Of a DNA stretch of 64,000 bases, positions 28,097 to 36,650 are shown piece after piece. The notes under the pieces are model-generated. The model made no database searches and was not told where the DNA came from. It saw only the letters and a list, made by a program, of their open reading frames with translations. The stretch covers positions 8,986,268 through 9,050,267 of the forward strand of contig NC_067206.1 of assembly GCF_026262505.1 (NCBI RefSeq), read 5' to 3'. Position numbers and translations under genes: made by a program. Every line of letters starts with the position of its first letter. Within the stretch, counting starts at the first letter, position 1. The DNA comes from Trichomonas vaginalis G3. Lineage: Eukaryota > Parabasalia > Trichomonadida > Trichomonadidae.

Positions 28097-29905
28097 CTAT
28101 TCTTCCTGTGGAGTTTCTTGTACCTCATCTGCTGGCATTTCATATATTCCGAGACCGTTTTTAACAATTTCCCTATCTACGTCATCCGCATTCATAAGCT
28201 TTTGTTCTTTCGTTCCGTCTCTATTTTTTACGCGTTTCATGACGAAAGTTGAATTGTCATTTAGCTCTGACATCAAATATCTCGGAGTAAATTCATCCAT
28301 GTCATTTGGATGATATGCTATTAAATCATATCCCTTAGCGAGCTTGTATTTTCCAGGTTTGAGATTATATCCGTTTTGGTGCTGAGCCATAAAGCTAAAT
28401 AGGTTCGGGTCAGTATTTCCATCCTTGAACTTTCCAATAGCTTCTTTATATCTGTCACTAAAGTCAACAGTATCTGGGAAACCACACTCTTCTTTAAGCA
28501 TTTTTAAGAATTCTTGGTTTCCTTGTTCTCTACTTCTTTTATGTCCTTGCTCTGTTTGTGGTTGTTGTTGTGCAGGGTTTTGAACTGTTGGTTGCTGTGC
28601 TGGTTGTTGTGTTGGTTGTTGTGTTGGTTGTTGTGTTGGTTTTGGTGCATGCCTGTGTCTGTGTCCATGTGACGATGTAAATGTTCTAGGTAGTCCTGGT
28701 GCAGGTGCTTCTCTTGGAGGGTTTGGTGGTATATAAGTTCCACCAGCTGGCACATATGTTCCATCTGCAGCATAATGTCCTACCTGACTTTTCGTTTTTA
28801 AGAAAGCATTTACTAGGTCTGTTTTGGTCTGTTGTAACTCTTTTTCTTGACTTTCCACAACAGTTGCTCTAACGGCGTCATAGGCACTTTGAACTGCATG
28901 TCTCGTTGCTGCATCTGTTATTTTCGTCATATTTTGTGCTACTTCTTTTAACTCTTTGTCGAAACCTTCAGACTTCAGTTTCTTTCCAGATGAGAAGTCG
29001 TTCACTTGTTTCACCTTACTATGAAGAGCTTCGAAGGCGTTCTTAAAGTCAGCATTCGTTAAAGCTTCATTTGAACTGTCTTCATCCGCTTGTATTTTTG
29101 TCCTTATTGACCCTATGAGTTGGGCTGCTTTAGCGTTGGCTTGGGCATCTAACCAGTCATTGTTAGCTTTTATATATTCTGCGCTTTTCATTGCCTTTTG
29201 CATAGCCGCGTCGTTATTTTTACTTTCTTGTGCTAAGTTTTCATACTGTACGGTTTGGTTTTGCAACTGTAAAAGTTTTTCTGCCTTTACATTTGCTTCA
29301 ACTTCTTTTTTATACTCATCGCTATCCATATATGTCTTCAGGGCTTTTTGTTTTATTTCTTCATCTTTCAGTACTTTATATCGAGTAGTATGGTTTTTCA
29401 AATTTATGACATCTTGTTCCATTTTTGCTACTTCTGCTGCTTTTTCTGACACTTTTTTCGCATATTCCTCTGTACTTAGTTCTTTCAGTTGTTCTTCTTT
29501 CTTCTTTTTCTCTACGTTTAACTCATTGAGTTTCTTTGTGTGTCTGTCATATTCTAGTTTCTTTTCGTTTTCACTTATTTGTTTCTGTATGTCTATGTTT
29601 GACTTTTTGACATCTGTTATTTGATTTTTGAGTGAACTCAAATTCATTTGACTTTGAGGGTTATAGGCTGTTCCGTCTGCAGCTCCACCATAGCCTGCCA
29701 TTTTCGCTAAAAGTGCCGCTCTTAAACCTCCACTCTGTGCACCAACAACTCGGTTTAAAAGCATAGGATTGCTTGACATTTGTTGCAACATAGTGGGGTC
29801 ATTCAGCATTTGTTGTTGCAACTGTTGTTGTGGTGTTAGTCTTACTATTGGATGTTTCAATGCTCTCTTCCTCTTACGTATATTCTTACGTAGCTTACGT
29901 GGCAT
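28097..29905 (-). CDS. Basic-headed coiled-coil core-like protein, Maverick gene
   Basis: 602 aa, open as read. The N-terminus is strongly basic (MPRKLRKNIRKRKRALKHP), suited to DNA binding or nuclear import. A Gln/Met-rich stretch, a long coiled coil (about residues 90-330), a Gly/Pro/His segment and a (QPT)n-type Pro/Gln tract (near 425-460) follow, ending in a globular domain. The Gln tract is encoded by a short tandem repeat near 28600. A virion core or scaffold role is inferred from composition and context. Leader AACTTCACTTAAAATG. Confidence 0.6.
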   Translation of the reverse strand: MPRKLRKNIRKRKRALKHPIVRLTPQQQLQQQMLNDPTMLQQMSSNPMLLNRVVGAQSGGLRAALLAKMAGYGGAADGTAYNPQSQMNLSSLKNQITDVKKSNIDIQKQISENEKKLEYDRHTKKLNELNVEKKKKEEQLKELSTEEYAKKVSEKAAEVAKMEQDVINLKNHTTRYKVLKDEEIKQKALKTYMDSDEYKKEVEANVKAEKLLQLQNQTVQYENLAQESKNNDAAMQKAMKSAEYIKANNDWLDAQANAKAAQLIGSIRTKIQADEDSSNEALTNADFKNAFEALHSKVKQVNDFSSGKKLKSEGFDKELKEVAQNMTKITDAATRHAVQSAYDAVRATVVESQEKELQQTKTDLVNAFLKTKSQVGHYAADGTYVPAGGTYIPPNPPREAPAPGLPRTFTSSHGHRHRHAPKPTQQPTQQPTQQPAQQPTVQNPAQQQPQTEQGHKRSREQGNQEFLKMLKEECGFPDTVDFSDRYKEAIGKFKDGNTDPNLFSFMAQHQNGYNLKPGKYKLAKGYDLIAYHPNDMDEFTPRYLMSELNDNSTFVMKRVKNRDGTKEQKLMNADDVDREIVKNGLGIYEMPADEVQETPQEE

Positions 29906-30341
29906 TTTAAGTGAAGTTAAAAAGCGGTTTTTGACAGATGTTTATATGACACTTTTTGTTCAGCACAAAAAACTACTCGGTCAAAGTGTTGTCAGTTTTG
30001 TAAAATAACCGTCCTATCTCATTCTATAAGGGGGAAAGTCTTCTCAAAGTATACTTCCTTGGAACGCCTGTAACTTTTCCTGTAGCGACGATAGACCCTT
30101 ACTTGTCCGGACAAAGTTATACTATTTTGAGTGCTCTACAAAAAAGTCAACGGCGACGACTCTCAAAAACCGTTGTGTAAAAAGTTTTACCGTTGGACAA
30201 AAAAGTATATATAGAAAACAAAAAACGTTTATAGTTCATTCAATATTTGAGATGGAACGGTTTGCCAACGGAGACTTTTCAATAAAATAAAAAAATAGAG
30301 GGGGTTACCGTTGACGAAAACGGTTTATTTTAAACTTTTCT
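29906..30341. promoter_or_regulatory. Intergenic control region with repeated ACCGTT words
   Basis: A 436-bp gap between genes transcribed away from each other. CCGTT/AACGG words recur in both orientations (near 30154, 30170, 30190, 30257, 30308 and 30320), some as closely spaced inverted pairs. No ORF of note. It may be a bidirectional promoter or a replication control region. Confidence 0.45.
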
Positions 30342-31259
30342 ATGAGTAGTCCGAAAAAAACAGTTTATTTTTGTCTAATGGAAGCCAACATTAACAATTC
30401 TCAACCGCTAACCAAAGCCAAAGCCCCACAACCTCCAAGAACTGGCACAGCTGTTAGAATAACCGCCAAAAAGTCTAACAGCGAATTAAGAGAAATTCTT
30501 CAACAAATTTGCTCTAAATATCTCAAAGACGCCGAAGAAAACACACAACCAGACGCTATATACAATACTCAGTTCTGTGAAGTTCTGAACAAAGCAATTG
30601 CTAGTTCAATTGAACTTACTAAGACAATTCCAAGTCCAATTGAGCTTAGCGATGTCTTAGTTCAGTATTTTCCAACATTTACTAAGCTTATAATGTTGAG
30701 AACTTTATACCAAGTTCGTCAAAATCTTCCTCGTAACATCCAACGGTCATTCGACAAGACAATTGCCGAATTCCAAGTCTTTAGTTACGGATATGACCAA
30801 GATGAATACATTGACGAGTTCGGAGACAATTGTACAAAATGGTTTGACTGCTATACGACTACACAATTTGAATTCGACTTTCTCGAATTCAACGCAGCAA
30901 CCATTTATATCATTGCTCTTTACCTTTCCGAACAACAACAAGACCTCGCAGATGGAGATGTTGTTACTGTCGTCATGGAAACTCCTGAACAATTCGGAAA
31001 AAAGAAGTCTCTAATTGCCAAATTTGTTCCAGGACATCAGCTTTTCCAACGCACAGAAGTCTTCTGTATTCCTGGAACTAAGTTCTTTGTCAAGAGCGAA
31101 CTCAAACAAAGATATAATGTGTCATTCAATTACACATTATATAATGTTTTCGACCCAGAAGAAGGCTTCTTCCCAGAAGCAATGGAGGAAGAAGAAGAGG
31201 AGGAGGAAACACAAGACTCTATCCAAGAAGAGTCCTCCGAATTCACACCAGAAGACTAA
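30342..31259 (+). CDS. Terminal Maverick protein with acidic tail encoded in the inverted repeat
   Basis: 305 aa, open as read. Basic N-terminus (MSSPKKTVYF); a second ATG lies 12 codons in. The middle is alpha/beta, and the segment RTEVFCIPGTKFFVKSEL loosely recalls the E-x-V..PGT-x-F-x-V turn of ADP-ribosyltransferases, a weak hint only. The last 40 residues are acidic (EEEEEEEETQDSIQEESSEF) and lie in the terminal inverted repeat, so the left end of the element carries a partial copy of them. Function unknown. Confidence 0.55.
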   Translation: MSSPKKTVYFCLMEANINNSQPLTKAKAPQPPRTGTAVRITAKKSNSELREILQQICSKYLKDAEENTQPDAIYNTQFCEVLNKAIASSIELTKTIPSPIELSDVLVQYFPTFTKLIMLRTLYQVRQNLPRNIQRSFDKTIAEFQVFSYGYDQDEYIDEFGDNCTKWFDCYTTTQFEFDFLEFNAATIYIIALYLSEQQQDLADGDVVTVVMETPEQFGKKKSLIAKFVPGHQLFQRTEVFCIPGTKFFVKSELKQRYNVSFNYTLYNVFDPEEGFFPEAMEEEEEEEETQDSIQEESSEFTPED

Positions 31260-31338
31260 CAATTTTCCGAATAAAAACCTCATTTTTTACTAAACATCTT
31301 CGGGGCTAGAAGGGGCGCAGCCCCTGGAAGCCCCACTA

Positions 31339-31371
<33 letters not shown>
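31132..31371. repeat. Right terminal inverted repeat of Maverick copy 1
   Basis: Complement of 6064-6263, with about 33 extra bases in the Glu tract. The tip reads GGGGCT outer stem and AGGGGC/GCCCCT inner stem before a 31-base T run; TATTG follows as target duplication. Confidence 0.9.
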
Positions 31372-31374
<3 letters not shown>

Positions 31375-31403
31375 TGTATTAGCCTATTTATTTATAATCC
31401 AAA

Positions 31404-31790
31404 TTAAATAACTTTAAATTCAATATTTAAAGAATAATTTTGAAGGAATTGAGTTACTTTCCCCGACAATAAAATTGAGAGGTTTACATTTTGACCGAAC
31501 TTAGCATGCAACAGTTCACAGTTTGTGAAGTCAACCGAAGAAAGTTTTGAACAACCACTGAATGCAGAGTCACCGATGGTTTTGAGCATCGATCCTTGTG
31601 GTAATTGTATGGATAAAAGAGTATTCGTGCTTCCTTTGAAAGCATAATTTCCTTTAGAAGAGTCGCCATAGATTTCTTCACATGCTTGCTTGAGAACAAC
31701 GTCAACCCTACGATCGGTCGCAAATAAGACACGATCGTTATCAATATAAGTTTCACCAACAACTATTGGCTAGGTTTAAACTGAAATCGA
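31404..31790 (-). pseudogene. BspA-like protein N-terminal fragment
   Basis: The minus strand carries a typical start of a trichomonad BspA-like protein: YIDNDRVLFATDRRVDVVLK, then AFKGSTNTLLSIQLPQGS and the first repeat AFSGCSKLSSVDFTNC. It ends at a stop at 31404, within a second degenerate repeat, 28 bases from the Maverick. It has the orientation expected for the missing N-terminus of the gene at 2643-4430, but sequence between the Maverick and 4430 does not continue the repeats. It could also be an independent decayed gene. Confidence 0.55.
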
Positions 31791-32320
31791 AATTAATACA
31801 AATTTTTTGAGGTATTTTGAAAATAAAATTTCATTGCAATTTATCTCACATCATCAATTGCCAGTCAATTACTTTTGGATCTGTAAAATACATTCAATTT
31901 TCAGAAGCTTTGAAATTTTAAAATATGAATTTTTGAGGTTCTTTGAAAATAAAATTTTATTTTAATTTATCTTACTTCATCAAATATCACTAAGTAAATT
32001 TTGGATCTGTAAAATTAGTTCAATTTTTCAGATGCTCTGAAAATTTATTATTGGTGTTTCGTCTTTCATTTCTTGTTTCCCCAGAAACAAAATGACTTGA
32101 ATTTTTCCAACCATTAGATATGCACTCATATGAAATCCAATATGATACCCATATACCAAAAATAACATTAGAGACATTTTCATTTCTTCTCGAATTTTTC
32201 AAAACATTAATCCCACTATTAATATATTACAAAAATTTCATGGTAATTAATTCCTGCTTCATCATTTGATTATTATCAAATAAAATCTTCTTAATTCAAA
32301 TCAAAATAAGCAAACTAAGC
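31791..32320. other. Intergenic region with two diverged 115-bp tandem repeats
   Basis: Two direct copies (about 31800-31913 and 31925-32040) share TTTTTGAGGT, TTTGAAAATAAAATTT and TTTTGGATCTGTAAAAT words. The rest is plain AT-rich host spacer. No gene seen. Confidence 0.5.
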
Positions 32321-32324
32321 TCAT

Positions 32325-33200
32325 ATGACACTAAATTTTCCATATATAGGGAATTGTGACCCTGTTCAAATACATTTATTACCTGGAAGGTACTTATTCG
32401 AAGCTTGGGGTGCCGCGGGTGGAACAGAAAACGAAAGTTTTGTTGGTAAAGGCGGGTATACTTCCGGCGTAATTAAACTTACAAAACAAACTCGATTCTA
32501 TGCAATTATTGGTAGTCAAGGCCAACCACCCGTCAGAGCCATGATTAGTCCTTCAGGGGGCTGCGGCGGTGGCGGGAAAGGCGGAATGCCATACAGTTCC
32601 ACATACTTTTCTGGCGCCGGCGGTGGAGGTGCGACAATAATATATTATGACACTGAAAATTTAGCCTCTAGAATAATGGTAAGTGGTGGGGGAGGTGGTG
32701 GATCTAGTAACAGATGTTTTTTAATACCTGGCTATGGTGGTGGTGTTGTAGCTGGAAATGGGTCAAACTTAATCAGTTTGATTTCTACCGGCGGTTCTCA
32801 GAATTTTGGCACTGAAAGTGGAGTGGGCCAAAATGGCAAAAATTCTGGAGGTGATCGATATTGTGGTGCAGAAGGAAACCCTGGTTGTAGTGGGGGATAT
32901 AGAGGTGGCATGACAACAACAGGAATAGGAGATTTCAGTGATGTCTCTGGAAGCGGTGGAAGCTCCTACGTTTCAGGTGATCCACAATGTGAACCGAATT
33001 CAATGGCTTCGTTCTTCAATACTAAAATATTAGCAGGAAACGAATATTTTGATTTACCCAATGGAACAAAGTCATTAGGAAATCCACATCATGGACATCT
33101 TCGAATTACTCATTTAATTCCTAAGCCATCATGTCAAAATATATTATATTCTACCAAATACTCATTCTTCTTCATTTTCATATTTATAATTGACTCGTAA
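32325..33200 (+). CDS. Glycine-rich surface-type protein, paralogue 2
   Basis: Intact, 291 aa, the same length as the paralogue at 1638. Same order: LFEAWGAAGG head, glycine blocks (GGCGGGGKGG, SGAGGGGATIIYY, MVSGGGGGGS), cysteine-containing middle, SGSGGSSYVSGDPQC and a hydrophobic tail (FFFIFIFIIDS). An initiator-like TCATAT lies at 32321-32326, overlapping the ATG, which would give an almost leaderless mRNA. Its 3' 259 bp are nearly identical to 997-1255. Probably surface-associated; function unknown. Confidence 0.8.
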   Translation: MTLNFPYIGNCDPVQIHLLPGRYLFEAWGAAGGTENESFVGKGGYTSGVIKLTKQTRFYAIIGSQGQPPVRAMISPSGGCGGGGKGGMPYSSTYFSGAGGGGATIIYYDTENLASRIMVSGGGGGGSSNRCFLIPGYGGGVVAGNGSNLISLISTGGSQNFGTESGVGQNGKNSGGDRYCGAEGNPGCSGGYRGGMTTTGIGDFSDVSGSGGSSYVSGDPQCEPNSMASFFNTKILAGNEYFDLPNGTKSLGNPHHGHLRITHLIPKPSCQNILYSTKYSFFFIFIFIIDS

Positions 33201-33639
33201 ATAATTTCATATTTTTTTGAGCTTATAACTTCAACATAATCTCATCACTTTGAGATCTATAATTAACTGTTATTAATAAATATATCATAACGCAACCATA
33301 TTTAATTGAAAATTGATCTCATCTCAGAATATATGGAACACATTTTATCAAGTGTTCAATCTTATGAAATAATTTTAAATGAAGGAAATTCGCATTCAGA
33401 TTCTGATTAAAGTTAAAGACAGGTAAAGAATGTTTGAAATATACTCGGCTCAAAAATACAGATGTTGCCACAAATACTTCCAAATGATTCGAATTGAATT
33501 TTCTCAAAGTATCCATACTGAGTTTAGTTTCAAAACTACTATAAAATCATTCATATTTGGTCAAGTGTTCAACTTTAAAATGGCAATTGAATCTTTTTAG
33601 GCTATAATTGAAATATAAAAGTTTAATTTCGACCAGAAA
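33201..33639. other. Intergenic spacer between glycine-rich genes
   Basis: AT-rich, no gene recognised. An Inr match TCATTT (33640-33645) sits at its end, 7 bases (from +1) before the start of the dead paralogue. Confidence 0.5.
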
Positions 33640-33648
33640 TCATTTTAA

Positions 33649-34523
33649 ATGACATTAAATTTTTCATATACAGGCGTCTGTAGCCATATTGAAATATATT
33701 TAACGCCGGGATAGTACTTATTCGAAGCATGGGGAGCAGCAGGAGGAACAAACGATGAAAGATTTGTTGGCAAGGGTGGGTATACATCTGGTGTAATAAA
33801 ACTTACAAAGCAAACTCGATTTTATGCGTTAATTGGAAGTCGAGGTCAACCGCCTGTTAAAGCAATGACAAATCCTCCAGGCGGCTGCGGCGCTGGTGGG
33901 AAAGGAGGAAAGCCTTCCGTTCCTACGCATTTTTCTGGCGCTGGAGGAGGAGGTGCGACGATAATTTATTATGACACTCAAAACTTACCCTCTCGCATCA
34001 TGGTAAGTGGTGGGGGAGGGGAAAATTTATATGGTGGATGTACTACACCTCCTGGCTATGGCGGTGGCCTTGTAGCCGGAAATGGCGGGTCCCTCAATAA
34101 AAATTTAGTTTGTCAAGGGGGAACCCAGAAATTGGGTACTCAAAATGGTGTGGGCCAAGATGGCAGAAATTCTCAAGGCGGATTATGTGGAGATGAAGGA
34201 AATCCTGGCTGTGGAGGCGGATACATGGGCGGCATGACTACAAAGCAATAGGAGATAACAGTGATGTCTCTGGAAGTGGTGGAAGTTCTTATATATCTGG
34301 CCATCCAGAATGCGATTTAAACTCCATTGCATCATTTTATAATACCAAAATATTAGCAGGGAACCAATATTTTGATTTACCAAATGGAATTAATTCTGCA
34401 GGAAATCCAAATGATGGCTATTTACGGATTACTAAAATATCTCCAAAACTTTCATGTCCACATATATTCTATTCTACAAAGTATTCATTCTTCTTCATCT
34501 TCCTTTTCATAATTGACAAATAA
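33649..34523 (+). pseudogene. Glycine-rich surface-type protein, paralogue 3, broken
   Basis: Homologous along its full length to the genes at 1638 and 32325 (starts MTLNFSYTGVCSH; ends FFFIFLFIIDK). Codon 22 is TAG at 33712 where the paralogues have AGG (Arg). A frame change near 34245 follows GGMTTKQ, after which the SGSGGSSYISGHPEC and tail segments continue in another frame. The promoter Inr (TCATTT, 33640) is still present. A host gene that died recently, since most of the glycine blocks remain undamaged. Confidence 0.8.
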
Positions 34524-35027
34524 AATTTAAGATTGTAATCTTATGTTATATCAGTATCATTTCTGAGTTATTTGAGAACATGTTGTGAATCCCAATTATG
34601 TCCAAGAATTCGAGTGTAAAAAACAGTAATTTTTTGTTTCAAATTTATATTTGATATTTAATATTTACTTCATATGTAGAAATGAAGAAATTTAATACGA
34701 GTTCTTTCATATAAGTATTAATTATCACCAAAAAATCAGGTGATCGTTTATTTCAAAGGGTTCCCTCAATTTATTTGAATTCACTCACAAAATTTTAGAC
34801 CATATCGATATACATATTATTCTACATTTCATATAATCATATATTTTATAAAAATAATTTTATGAAGATGTAAAGTAAATTTTTTGCGAGATCTATTCTT
34901 GAAATATATAAATTCATTTTATCCAAGATAAGCACCATACTTTATACTAACAGATTGTCGGTTTTCGATACTACAGTTATCCGAAATTTCAATTGAAAGA
35001 GATGAAAAATTTTGTTAAATTATGTGA
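34524..35027. other. AT-rich intergenic region
   Basis: No convincing gene. The last 60 bases may be a decayed upstream part of the beta-helix pseudogene, since short in-frame words continue before its stop codons. Confidence 0.45.
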
Positions 35028-36023
35028 CAAAGTTTTCATTTCTCGGGTAGAGAGCAAAGTTATCATTTTTCAGGACCTTCATACGATATATGGGATAGGT
35101 TCTATGGTAATACCACTATTGACACAGTTGTTAACACAAGTCGAAGAGTCACTGGAGACAAAAACGTCTTTGTTGATTACGTTCTTTTCAAAAACCTTAG
35201 CCCACTTGGTGCTATTTGGATATCTAATCCAACTGCAGATACAAAAGCTCTTGTTTCAATATCATCTTTTTATAACATTTCCTCCACAGATAATGGAGGA
35301 TCAATATATTATTTATCACAAGGATCATTTGTTCAATACAAAGTCTGTAGTTATGAATCTAAGTCAACAGCTACATATGGAGTAGGATCTCACTCAAGAA
35401 TTGATGTGGCAAATGCTGATGGCCACATGAATTTTGCAATTGAATCATCATTTACACACAACACAGCTTGTTTTGGTATTTTATCTCATGCACATGGATT
35501 TCATCTTTTTTCATCAATAAATGTATCTAATTCAAATCTAGATGCAAATGCAGCATTAGTTAGCGATAGTCCTGCATCTATTTCAATAACAAATTTTAGT
35601 AATTTCGAAAATCTTTTAGCAAATAGAATATGTTGCTTTTGGCATGGGTTAAACAAGCATAATTACTATTTTTGTAATATTGTTAATAACAAAGATCTAG
35701 AAAATGAACGAGGAATTTTCTCCCTCTCTTATGATGTTTCGCTATCAATAAATAACAGTTTCTTCAAAGGAAACAAAGCTTCTTATTTATTTTATGCATT
35801 TCAAGGATCTGCAATAGTCAGTGAATGTCATTTTGAATCAGATAATGAATTCATAGTGAATGAGAAAACTATATCTCCAACGTTAATGAGAAAACTCAAT
35901 ATTTCTAATTTGTATTCTACTCTTTTATGTGATCCTCCAATTAAACATAAAGATACATTTTTCATTCCAAATCTTCCTATTTCTCATTTATTTTATGATC
36001 AAGTTTCACTTCCTTCTGAATAA
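35028..36023 (+). pseudogene. Right-handed beta-helix-like surface protein fragment
   Basis: One open frame of 331 codons without an ATG near its beginning; stops interrupt it just upstream (35016 and 35025). It encodes repeated short strand-turn units (SISSFYNISSTDNGGSIYYLSQG, SSINVSNSNLDANAALVSDS, NNSFFKGNKASYLFYAFQGS), typical of Pmp-like or parallel beta-helix surface proteins of T. vaginalis. No transmembrane segment remains at the 3' end. A host pseudogene lacking both its N-terminus and its anchor. A frame at 34993-35385 overlaps it but is not protein-like. Confidence 0.55.
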
Positions 36024-36650
36024 ATCCTTCTAGAATTATACGATATGGAGTCAGATGTTTCTAGAAAAACTTTGATTGACTTAGAATAACAAGTAAATAA
36101 TCTTTGTAGTTTGAATACAAACATGACAACAAGTTATTATCATTTCACAGGAAGCAATTGGATAACAACTTGAAAAGTATTTGGTTTTAAATGTGTTGAG
36201 TATGCAATCAAATGATTGTTCAATTGCAGACATAAGTATTGAGAACATAAAACACTTAAAGTCAATCGTTTTTCGGTGAAATTTTGTAGTTCTCCTGTCT
36301 CATAAAGATGAGAAAAACAAAATAACTCTGATATTGAGAATATTGATTGTTCATAAAATGAGCATTCCGAATATCATAAAAATAAGCATATTTTGGTAGC
36401 TAATAACAGATTTTTTTAAGGATACAAATATTGATTGCAATGAGTTTAAAAACTTAAGTATTGAAAAGAAATATTGCGCCAATCATATAGTAGAGAAGAA
36501 TTTTATGTAAGAACTTAAGATAAAGTACCAGAAATAAGTCAATAAAAATAGAAATTAAGAAATTATCCATTGAAATGTCAATATCCTATAAATAACATTA
36601 AATATTACTTTACAATAAACTTTTATACTACAAAAACATAACAAATACAA
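36024..36650. other. Decayed downstream sequence, no intact gene
   Basis: Short stretches between frequent stops recall the beta-helix family (for example an ISIENIKHLKSI-like word near 36230), so this may be the eroded 3' half of the preceding pseudogene. Otherwise AT-rich. Confidence 0.35.

Larger units (their letters stand above)
6064..31371. mobile_element. Maverick (Polinton) DNA virus-like element, copy 1, full length
   Basis: A 25.3-kb element bounded by a 25-base A run and a 31-base T run, with about 200-240 bp terminal inverted repeats. The 5-bp word TATTG flanks both ends (6059-6063 and 31372-31376), the expected target duplication. It carries the Maverick core set: integrase, protein-primed polymerase B, FtsK/HerA-type packaging ATPase and a capsid-like protein, plus an adenine methyltransferase, a helicase, a fibre-like protein and a cargo block. 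I saw no clear adenovirus-type cysteine protease. It is a fossil: roughly ten genes look interrupted while the rest are open. The similar ends and open genes suggest a recent insertion. Confidence 0.93.

Noticed and set aside
28504-28773. His/Gln-rich 89-codon frame (NNQHNNQHNNQH)
   Set aside because: Alternative frame of the Gln/Pro tract in the 602-aa protein at 28097-29905.
30342-31259. ADP-ribosyltransferase toxin
   Set aside because: Only one short segment resembles the family; the Arg and Ser-Thr-Ser parts of the fold were not found with confidence.
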